Shown: positions 43,289 through 51,639 of the stretch, piece by piece
Numbering within the stretch: position 1 is the first letter of the stretch
How the letters are laid out: the number at the start of each line of letters is the position of its first letter
Origin: CAWFGS01 sp963815535
GTDB taxonomy: Bacteria; Pseudomonadota; Alphaproteobacteria; Sphingomonadales; Sphingomonadaceae
Assembly (NCBI GenBank): GCA_963815535.1
Contig: CAWFGS010000002.1
Coordinates: 186,001 to 250,000, forward strand
Reading direction: 5' to 3'
Length of the DNA stretch: 64,000 nt
The notes under the pieces: model-generated
Database searches by the model: none
Told to the model about the DNA's origin: nothing
Seen by the model: the letters and a program-made list of their open reading frames with translations, nothing else
Translations under genes and position numbers: made by a program

Positions 43289-45499
43289 TCAACGACTGCG
43301 GACGGTTTTTCGACCAACGGCGTTTCGCATCGCATCGGCGCGCCAGAAATGCACCGGTTTCAGCCGATGTTGGATGAACAGCGACGATTGGTCGGTATAA
43401 TGCGGGCTGCGCGGTCGGGTCGTCGCAGCGCCGAAGGGTTGGATCGATTCGGACGTCACCCGCGCGCCCGGTTTCCATTCCACGAACTGCACGAAACTGT
43501 CGCCGTGGCGCACGGACAGGCGGCCGTCATCGTCGACGTCCCACAAGGTGGATGCGCGCAACGTGTCGCTGCCCCCGTCCAGCGGCAGATCGACGTCGCC
43601 CTGCCGCAACCGCAGCAGATTCGGACATCGGTGGGTTCAGCCGGCCGAAATGCGTCATCAGATGGTTTGCCGCCCCGGACAGTTCCACGGTCAGATCGGG
43701 ATGCTTCGTGTTCTGGTAATCGCTGCCCATATAAGGCCGGATCATCAGCAATGCGAGCGCATCGGCCGGCCCGCGATTGTCGGCGGAAAAATCCCAGTCC
43801 GAGCAACAGCGAACGGGCGCGGTCGAGCAACGATCCTTCGCGGTATCGCGCCGCCTCGAGCTCGTCGAACAAAGTCGCGACGTAACCTTCGCGTTCATAG
43901 GCCGTGTCGTATTTGATCCGTTCCAACGTAGCGCGGTCGATGGTTTCTTCCGCCTCCATCAGTTTGACCGCGCGGCGCGACCGGTTGGTGGTTTTCATTT
44001 CCACCCCCATTTCGGCCGGCACGCTGTCGGGCGAAAGGTCGCTGCCCGTTCCGGCGGCGGAAAATGGCGTGTTGTTGGCATTGTACAGCCAGCCCGACGC
44101 GGGATTGACGAGCTTGGGAATGGCAGTCGAAATCGACCGGCCCGTTCCAAATCGCCGCGCTGGTATTGCCCGGCAAGATGCCGCGCCAGTCGAAACCCTT
44201 GGGCCGATCCGGGATGGCGGCGTTGTAGAACATGCCGATATTCCCTTCCCGATCGGCGTAGATGAAATTGGTGGAGGGGATGTCCATCCGCGCAAGGATG
44301 GCCTGAAATTCGTCCAGATTCTGCGCCTTGTTCAAACGGTAATAGGCATCGAGCTGGCCAAGATTGTCCATTCCGCCATAACGGATCGCGAAGAACCCGC
44401 GTTCGTTCTGGATTACCGGGCCATGTACGCTGCGATGCACGGTGCGGCGGATCGGCAGCACCAGCGGGCCGATCTTGACCGGCAGTGTTACGGTCTTGCT
44501 GGAGAGCGGCAACCATTCGCCATCCATCCGATACTGCGTGTCCGTATCGTCCATCTCCAGCCGATAGACATCGACCATGTCGGGACGGTTGACGGTGTTC
44601 GTCCAGCCGAGATTTTCGTTGTGGCCGAGGAAGGGAAACGGACTGCCGGGGAAATTTGCGCCCGCGTAATGCCAGCCTTCCCGGCTTTCCACGACCATTT
44701 CGTACCACGCCACACCGCCGCGCCACGGCTGGTGGCTGTTGGACACCAGCCGCGTGACACCGTCGCCCGATTTGGCCGGCGCGATGGCCCAGGCGTTCGA
44801 TCCCGCAAAGGCGCCGTCCGTACCCATATGAATGGGAAGGGGCGTTGCAGGGGCTTCGTTCGCGGCGGTGGTGATATCGCTTGCCGGAATGGCGGGGCCG
44901 AATTCCGGGTTCAGATCCTCGCCCGCGACCAACGGTGCGATGACATTGTTCAGGCCGAAGAAGAACGGTTGGCGCAGGGAAAATCCGGCAGCGACATCCT
45001 TGCCATTGACGGGGAACAAACCGCCCAGCTTTATTTCGCCGGTATGCCCGGCGGCAAAATCGTTGAGACCGGTGGCGTATGCTTCGAACAAGGCGCGCGT
45101 GTCTTCGGGTAGACCGTCGTAATGCCGTTCCGCAACGTCGCGCGCGCCCAGCAGGTGATAGACGTAATCGACCTGCGCGCCTTCCTGCCCCGCGATCGCG
45201 CCATAACGGCCACGCGCCATGGCGATCACATCCTGCAAAGTGGAGAAATCATCTTCCGAATGGGCGATCGCCACACCGTAAGCGACATCGCGATCGCGCG
45301 CGCCGTAGATGTGCGGCACGCCGAACTGATCGCGCACGATTTCCGCCGAATACCCGCGACCGCTGAGATCGACGGGTGCATCCCCTTCGCGCGCGACCAG
45401 CGGTTCCCAGACCATCAGACCGATCAGCACGATGCCGATCAGCGCCAACACCGCGCCCGCGATACGTCCGAACCAGTTGCCGCCGATTGACTCGCTCAT
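43289..45499 (-). CDS. Penicillin acylase family protein (frameshifted in the 3' half)
   Basis: N-terminal nucleophile hydrolase that splits itself into two chains and hydrolyses amides such as acyl-homoserine lactones or beta-lactam side chains. It has an N-terminal membrane anchor (residues 13-31), the alpha subunit motif SGRGYSAEIVRDQFGVPHIYG, and the autocleavage site before Ser234 in AFAGSNAWAIAPAKSG. The beta chain follows (GVAWYEMVVESREGWHYAG, GPVIQNERGFFAIRYGG). Indels near 44140, 43800, 43640 and 43540 break the second half. It ends with PHYTDQSSLFIQHRLKPVHF and the stop at 43289. The substrate is unknown. Confidence 0.87.
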
Positions 45500-45577
45500 T
45501 CCTCACCCCTTTGCCGATCCTTACGGGTAACGCCTGCTTCCATCAGTGCAAGCCCGCCGCATGCTACCTCTCGACAT

Positions 45578-45608
45578 CTTGTGTTGCGAAATGGCAACAC
45601 TACATTGG
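45578..45608 (+). promoter_or_regulatory. Candidate sigma-32 promoter of clpB
   Basis: CTTGTG (45578-45583), 16-base spacer, CTACATTGG (45600-45608), 25 bp before the clpB ATG. The -10-like part shares ACAT-GG with the clpP candidate. clpB is a standard RpoH target in this class, which supports the reading. Confidence 0.45.
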
Positions 45609-45632
45609 CGAGGCAATCGAAAAGGACCGTCC

Positions 45633-48212
45633 ATGAATCTGGAGAAATTCACCGACCGCGCGAAAGGTTTCCTGCAATCCGCGCAGACCGTCGCCATTCG
45701 CAACAATCACCAGCGCATCACGCCCGCGCATCTGTTGAAGGCATTGCTGGAAGATGACGAAGGTATGGCCGCCGGTCTTATCAAACGATCCGGTGGAGAT
45801 GTTGCGGCAGCGCAGGATGGTGTGGACGCGGCTTTGGCCAAGATCGCGAGCGTATCGGGCGGCGGCGCGCAAGCGACTCCGGGATTGGACAACGACGCCG
45901 TGCGCGTGCTGGATCAGGCGGAACAGATCGCGGAAAAAGCCGACGACAGCTATGTCACGGTGGAACGGTTGCTGGTCGCGCTGGCGCTGGCGTCCACGAC
46001 CTCCGCCGGGCAGGCGTTGCAGGCGGCGGGCGTCGATCCCAAGGCGTTGAACACCGCGATCGAGGAATTGCGCGGCGGGCGCCGGGCGGACAGCGCCAGC
46101 GCCGAAAACGCTTATGACGCGATGAAGAAATACGCCCGCGATCTGACGCAGGCGGCACGCGACGGGAAGCTGGACCCCGTCATCGGCCGCGACGAGGAAA
46201 TCCGCCGCACGGTGCAAATCCTCGCTCGCCGCACCAAAAACAATCCCGCGCTGATCGGCGAACCCGGCACGGGCAAAACCGCCATTGCGGAAGGGCTGGC
46301 GCTGAGAATTGCGAATGGTGACGTGCCCGACAGTTTGAAGGGTCGCACGTTGATGTCGCTCGACCTCGGTTCCTTGATTGCGGGCGCGAAATACCGCGGC
46401 GAGTTCGAAGAACGGTTGAAAGCCGTGCTGGACGAGGTGAAGGGCGCGGACGGCCAGATCATCCTGTTCATCGACGAAATGCACACGTTGATCGGGGCGG
46501 GCGCGTCGGAAGGATCGATGGATGCGGGCAATCTGTTGAAGCCTGCCTTGTCGCGCGGCGAACTGCATTGCATCGGCGCGACCACGCTCGACGAATATCA
46601 GAAATATGTCGAGAAAGACCCCGCTCTGCAGCGGCGCTTCCAACCCGTCTATATCGAAGAGCCCAGCGTCGAGGATACGATCAGCATCCTGCGCGGGATC
46701 AAGGACAAGTACGAACTGCATCACGGCGTCCGCATCGCCGATGGCGCGATCGTGGCGGCGGCGCAGCTGTCCAATCGGTATATTCAGAACCGCTTCCTGC
46801 CGGACAAGGCCATCGATCTGATGGACGAAGCTGCCAGCCGCATTCGGATGGAAGTGGAATCGAAGCCCGAAGAGATCGAGGGACTGGACCGGCGCATTAT
46901 CCAGCTCAAGATCGAAGAATCCGCGCTGTCGAAAGAAAGCGACACCGCATCACGGGATCGGCTCGCCGCCCTGCGCGACGAACTCGCCAATCTGGAACAG
47001 CAATCCGCCGAACTGACCACCCGCTGGCAGAACGAGCGCGACAAGATCGCCGCGGAAGGCAAGGTGAAGGAACGGCTCGACGCTGCCCGACTGGAACTGG
47101 AACAGGCGGAACGCGCCGGCGATCTGGCGAAGGCGGGCGAGCTTTCCTACGGCACGATCCCGCAATTGGAAAAGCAGCTGGCGGAGGCGGAGGGGCACAA
47201 CGAAAACGCCATGCTGCGCGAGGAAGTGACGGAGGACGACATCGCCGGCGTCGTATCGCGCTGGACCGGGGTGCCGGTCGATCGGATGCTGGCGGGCGAA
47301 CGCGACAAGCTGCTCGCGATGGAAGACACCATCGGCAAACGCGTCATCGGGCAGCGGCCCGCCATCGACGCCGTGTCGAAAGCCGTCCGCCGGTCGCGCG
47401 CCGGATTGCAGGATCCGGGACGGCCGCTGGGCTCCTTCATGTTCCTGGGCCCCACCGGCGTCGGCAAGACCGAACTGACCAAGGCGCTGGCCGCGTTCCT
47501 GTTCGATGACGACAGCGCAATGGTCCGCATCGATATGAGCGAGTTTATGGAGAAGCACGCCGTGGCCCGCCTGATCGGCGCGCCGCCAGGCTATGTCGGA
47601 TATGAAGAAGGCGGCGTCTTGACCGAAGCCGTGCGCCGCCGCCCCTATCAGGTGATCCTGTTCGACGAGGTGGAAAAAGCGCACGCGGATGTTTTCAACG
47701 TGCTGCTGCAGGTGCTGGATGACGGCCGCTTGACCGACGGGCAGGGCCGTGTCGTGGATTTTTCCAACACGTTGATCATCCTGACCTCCAATCTCGGCAG
47801 CCAACATCTCGCCAATATGGAAGATGGGCAGGAAGTGTCCGATGTCGAGCCGCAGGTGATGGACGCCGTCCGCGCGCATTTCCGCCCGGAATTCCTGAAC
47901 CGGCTGGACGAAATCATCCTGTTCCACCGTCTAGGCGTCGAACACATGGCCCCGATCGTGGAAATTCAGGTCGGCCGGGTGCAGAAATTGTTGAAGGACC
48001 GCAAGATTACGCTCGACTTGACCGACGCAGCGTTACGCTGGCTGGGGCGGGTCGGTTACGATCCGGTGTATGGCGCAAGACCGCTGAAACGCGCAGTGCA
48101 GCGTTATCTGCAAGACCCGCTGGCGGATATGCTGCTGCGCGGCGAGGTGGCCGATGGGGCGGTCGTGTCGATCGACGAGGGTGAGGGGGAGTTGAAATTC
48201 GCCACGTCCTGA
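45633..48212 (+). CDS. clpB: ATP-dependent disaggregase ClpB
   Basis: Hexameric AAA+ chaperone that extracts proteins from aggregates with DnaK. An 859-residue intact protein: N-terminal Clp domain (MNLEKFTDRAKGFLQSAQ), first ATPase (GEPGTGKTAIAEGLA, IILFIDEMHTLIGAG), and a middle coiled-coil domain (about residues 400-530, NLEQQSAELTTRWQNERDKI). The second ATPase follows (LGPTGVGKTELTKALA, ILFDEVEKAH). The ATG at 45633 has AAAGGA upstream. The middle domain separates it from ClpA/ClpC. Confidence 0.97.
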   Translation: MNLEKFTDRAKGFLQSAQTVAIRNNHQRITPAHLLKALLEDDEGMAAGLIKRSGGDVAAAQDGVDAALAKIASVSGGGAQATPGLDNDAVRVLDQAEQIAEKADDSYVTVERLLVALALASTTSAGQALQAAGVDPKALNTAIEELRGGRRADSASAENAYDAMKKYARDLTQAARDGKLDPVIGRDEEIRRTVQILARRTKNNPALIGEPGTGKTAIAEGLALRIANGDVPDSLKGRTLMSLDLGSLIAGAKYRGEFEERLKAVLDEVKGADGQIILFIDEMHTLIGAGASEGSMDAGNLLKPALSRGELHCIGATTLDEYQKYVEKDPALQRRFQPVYIEEPSVEDTISILRGIKDKYELHHGVRIADGAIVAAAQLSNRYIQNRFLPDKAIDLMDEAASRIRMEVESKPEEIEGLDRRIIQLKIEESALSKESDTASRDRLAALRDELANLEQQSAELTTRWQNERDKIAAEGKVKERLDAARLELEQAERAGDLAKAGELSYGTIPQLEKQLAEAEGHNENAMLREEVTEDDIAGVVSRWTGVPVDRMLAGERDKLLAMEDTIGKRVIGQRPAIDAVSKAVRRSRAGLQDPGRPLGSFMFLGPTGVGKTELTKALAAFLFDDDSAMVRIDMSEFMEKHAVARLIGAPPGYVGYEEGGVLTEAVRRRPYQVILFDEVEKAHADVFNVLLQVLDDGRLTDGQGRVVDFSNTLIILTSNLGSQHLANMEDGQEVSDVEPQVMDAVRAHFRPEFLNRLDEIILFHRLGVEHMAPIVEIQVGRVQKLLKDRKITLDLTDAALRWLGRVGYDPVYGARPLKRAVQRYLQDPLADMLLRGEVADGAVVSIDEGEGELKFATS

Positions 48213-48230
48213 CCAACAACCGTTAACAAA

Positions 48231-48267
48231 CAAAAGGGGGCGCAGAATGAACTGCACCCCCTTTTTT
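48231..48267 (+). terminator. Intrinsic terminator after clpB
   Basis: AAAAGGGGGCGCAG / CTGCACCCCCTTTTTT stem (48232-48245 with 48252-48267), T-run on the plus strand and A-run on the other side. It can also end the convergent TonB receptor transcript. Confidence 0.85.
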
Positions 48268-48282
48268 AACTTATCGTAGTGT

Positions 48283-51200
48283 TCAGCGGCGGATACGGAA
48301 TCCGGCGAAGAAGTTACGACCAAAGTTATCGTAAATACCATCGTTTCCGCCGGTTCCGAGCAAACCGAGTGGTGGCAGTTCGTCGAACAGATTATCCACA
48401 CCGGCAAAGAACGTAAATTCATCGTTCACGTCGTAGTCGATCCGGATGTCCTGATAAAAGACGTCGCCGTAGAATACCTGACCGAAGGCATTGGGATCCT
48501 GCGGAGGGTTGCCGTTAAACGCGAATTCGTCTTCGAATTCCTGTATCAACTGGCGTCCGATATAACGAAGATCGTATCCAATCGATACATCGCCGAAATC
48601 GTATGTCAGGCCGAAAACACCTGCGAAGGTTGGATCACCCAATTCGCTTTGAACACGATCAGGCTCATCCGGGTTCGCAATATCCAGAAAATTGACGTTA
48701 CGCAGGATGTACGTGCCGCGACCCGTCAAATTGATTGCATGACCGTTATCAAAGGTCCGGCGATACGAAATATCGAGATCGAGCCCTTCGGTTTCCAACG
48801 CGGCGAAGTTGAACGATCCGCCGATAAGAACTGGGTCGGAGAAAAATCCATCATTGTCACGTGGGTTGATGGAAGGGCAGAAGTTATTGTTCGGAAAGTT
48901 ACCTGGATCCGCGTCGAAACAGTTGTCCAAAACCGCTTGCGCACCCACCGCAGCAATCACGTTCTCGATTTTAATATTATAATAATCGAACGTTATCGCC
49001 AACCCTGGTACCGCGAGAGGCTGTGCAACGAAACCAAGCGTGTAGCTTTCCGATTCCTCTTCCTGAAGCAACGGATTGCCGCCGGTCAGGAAAGCAAGCG
49101 ATTGAGCACGCGCGGGAACGTTAACGAATGCAGCATCCGGCCCCAGCCCGATCGAAGCACAGTTCACGGCACGGTTCGGATCGCCGACATTCACATTATT
49201 GATGTCGCACGGATCGGCGATGAATGCGAAGTTCTGCGATTGTGGTGAGAACAGATCGGCGGGGTTGGGCACCCGGATCGACCGAGAGAAGTTGCCCCGC
49301 AGACGCAAACCCTGAACTGGCGAATAGATCGCACCGGCGTTCCAGGTGAACACTTTATCCGCAGCCGTATTGTAATCGCTATATCGAGCCGCACCTTCAA
49401 CCGTCAGTTCGTTGAAGAACTTTTGATCGGCCAACAAAGGTATGCGAAGTTCCCCATAGACACTTTTCTCTTCGAACTTAGGTGGATCGAAAGTGGGGAT
49501 CTGGTTCAGGAACGTCGCCCCGGATTGGGTAATGGGATCAAAAGCTGAGAACGACGTTTCGGTGCGATACTCGGCACCGACGGCGAACGCCACGGGGCCA
49601 CCCGGCAGTTCGAATGCCTGCGAAAGGTCACCGCTGACGAATGCCGAGACTACGAACTGTTCGGCTTCCTCTTCACGGGTCGAATCGAACGACACATAAT
49701 CGATGGCCGCCTGGCTTGGGCTGCCGACACCAAATATGTTGATCGGCGTACAGGCCGCATCATCGTTGCCCGTGTCTGCATCGGTGTTGATACGACAAGC
49801 CAGATTACCGTTCCCGTCGAACACCGCATCGACTGCGTTTTCGAAGTTCTGGGTCAGGATTTGATTGCGCGACGTCAAGAAAGTGTCGAGGCGGCTGTAA
49901 TTGACCGCAATCTCGTAATTCCAGTCGTCGTTGAAATCACCGCGAACACCGCCGACGATACGATATGTCTCGCGCTCGTTGATTTCCGAACGACCGCCAA
50001 GGTCGACGTTGAAGCGCGAATAGAAGAAGCCGGTTGATCCAGGACGCAGTTCGTCCTGGATGAACTGTGCATCGTCGGGGTTGAGGAAAGCATTATCGAA
50101 CGTGATGAATTCGTCGAAGAAACGGAAGGTCGGCTGACCTTCTTGCAAGGCGTCAACCCGCTGATACTTCGCTTCGAGGAATACGCCGAAAGCATCAGAG
50201 AAGTCGTAATGTGCAAGGAGGTTGGCGTTGTAGCGATCAAGACCCGGAGCAAACTGGCCGGTATTACGCAAGGTTGAACCGATACCGCCGACAGTATTGT
50301 TGCTGCCGACGCGACGAAGGTCGATTTCAGGCTGGTTGCGAACCAGACGACCGTCGGCGCCGAAGCCGTAAAGGGCACCAGCGATGATAGGTGTGCCGTT
50401 TGCGCGAACGCCGGTCACGACCAGACCATTGCGATCGGTCGCACAGGAATCGGGATCGGGAATACCGGCAACGACACGGCAGTTGATCTGCAAAATGTTC
50501 GTGCCATCGGTAATATTGCCGTTACGAACACCATCGAAAAAGGCGAACGTATTGGGGCCGTTGCCACGTTGGTTGCGGTTGAACTGCGAACGGCCACTGA
50601 ACGCGCCGGTCTGATCGTCACGCTCGTTAAAGAAAAGCGCATCGGAACGGCTGTATTCACCGGCAATGGCAATGTTGCCGCGACCATCTGCAAAGTTTGT
50701 ACCTGCGGTGACCGAGATGAACTGCTGGTCGCGGTCGCCACGATCGGTGATGGAGCTTTGCCCTTCGATTTCGATTCCTTCGAAATCGTCGCGCAAGATG
50801 AAGTTGACGACGCCGGCAACAGCTTCGGAACCGTAAACGGCTGAGGAACCGCCGGTGATTACGTCCACACGTTCGAGCAGGCTATTTGGAATGGTATTCA
50901 CGTCGAGACGAAAATCACCAGGGGAAGCGCCGACCTGGCGACGTCCGTTGATCAAAGTCAATGTGCGGTTCGTACCAAGACCACGAAGATCGAGGAAGTT
51001 CACGCCCGATGTACCGATGAAGCGGTTCGAGTTGGCTTGCGTGAATGTGGAACGAAGCGCTGGCAAATCGTTCAACGCGTCACCCAGGTTGACGTCACCG
51101 CCGTTCAGGATCTGGCCGGCGTCAACCGAAGTAATGGGCGATGTCGCATCCAGGTTGGGTCGAGCGATGCGCGAACCTGTGACCATGATCATGGACGAAT

Positions 51201-51366
51201 TGCTCACCGGAGGTGCCGGCGTTTCGCCAACGGCCTCAACTTCGTCTTCGTCTTCGTCAACGACCTGTGCTGCAACAGGTGTGGCAAAGGCCGACAATGC
51301 AAGTGCAGCAACGCCAGCGCCAGTGAAAAGGCGAACCTTGCTGCCGATCAGATTGGATTTGGTCAT
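48283..51366 (-). CDS. TonB-dependent receptor, large OMP_b-brl type
   Basis: A 1027-residue intact outer-membrane receptor. The signal peptide ends at TPVAAQ. An acidic spacer (VVDEDEDEVEAVGE) precedes the TonB-box-like region MIMVTGSRIARPNLDATSP. The plug has RTLTLINGRRQVGASPGDF, RVDVITGGSSAVYGSEAVAGVVNF; the barrel ends with GRNFFAGFRIRR. The lack of a terminal Phe is slightly unusual. The ATG at 51366 is best placed after AGGGGA; an ATG at 51375 is also possible. It lies in tandem with a second receptor of similar build, likely an ancient duplication. Confidence 0.92.
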   Translation of the reverse strand: MTKSNLIGSKVRLFTGAGVAALALSAFATPVAAQVVDEDEDEVEAVGETPAPPVSNSSMIMVTGSRIARPNLDATSPITSVDAGQILNGGDVNLGDALNDLPALRSTFTQANSNRFIGTSGVNFLDLRGLGTNRTLTLINGRRQVGASPGDFRLDVNTIPNSLLERVDVITGGSSAVYGSEAVAGVVNFILRDDFEGIEIEGQSSITDRGDRDQQFISVTAGTNFADGRGNIAIAGEYSRSDALFFNERDDQTGAFSGRSQFNRNQRGNGPNTFAFFDGVRNGNITDGTNILQINCRVVAGIPDPDSCATDRNGLVVTGVRANGTPIIAGALYGFGADGRLVRNQPEIDLRRVGSNNTVGGIGSTLRNTGQFAPGLDRYNANLLAHYDFSDAFGVFLEAKYQRVDALQEGQPTFRFFDEFITFDNAFLNPDDAQFIQDELRPGSTGFFYSRFNVDLGGRSEINERETYRIVGGVRGDFNDDWNYEIAVNYSRLDTFLTSRNQILTQNFENAVDAVFDGNGNLACRINTDADTGNDDAACTPINIFGVGSPSQAAIDYVSFDSTREEEAEQFVVSAFVSGDLSQAFELPGGPVAFAVGAEYRTETSFSAFDPITQSGATFLNQIPTFDPPKFEEKSVYGELRIPLLADQKFFNELTVEGAARYSDYNTAADKVFTWNAGAIYSPVQGLRLRGNFSRSIRVPNPADLFSPQSQNFAFIADPCDINNVNVGDPNRAVNCASIGLGPDAAFVNVPARAQSLAFLTGGNPLLQEEESESYTLGFVAQPLAVPGLAITFDYYNIKIENVIAAVGAQAVLDNCFDADPGNFPNNNFCPSINPRDNDGFFSDPVLIGGSFNFAALETEGLDLDISYRRTFDNGHAINLTGRGTYILRNVNFLDIANPDEPDRVQSELGDPTFAGVFGLTYDFGDVSIGYDLRYIGRQLIQEFEDEFAFNGNPPQDPNAFGQVFYGDVFYQDIRIDYDVNDEFTFFAGVDNLFDELPPLGLLGTGGNDGIYDNFGRNFFAGFRIRR

Positions 51367-51580
51367 GTGAAGCATTTCCCCTGAGTGGCGGCGGGCACGA
51401 TCCCGTCACACCATAATGATTGGGCTAAGCGGTCCTCGAATATCCGGGAACCTTTTCGCATTGCTGGGATGCGGCAGCGTTCACCTTGGCGCAATATAAA
51501 ATCCCATGGCGTTTGCAGAAACGACAATCGTGTTGCAGTTCTGTCACAAATTGCCATTTCAGCAAGACGGCACGCATACG

Positions 51581-51614
51581 AAAAGGGGCGCGGAGGATGT
51601 TACCTCCGCGCCCC
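51581..51614 (-). terminator. Intrinsic terminator after the upstream TonB receptor
   Basis: GGGGCGCGGAGG / CCTCCGCGCCCC, 12-bp perfect stem with a 6-base loop. On the minus strand it is followed by TTTT. It lies 26 bp beyond the stop at 51640 and before the next receptor gene. Confidence 0.85.
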
Positions 51615-51639
51615 AATCGCACATTACAAGTTGGTCAGA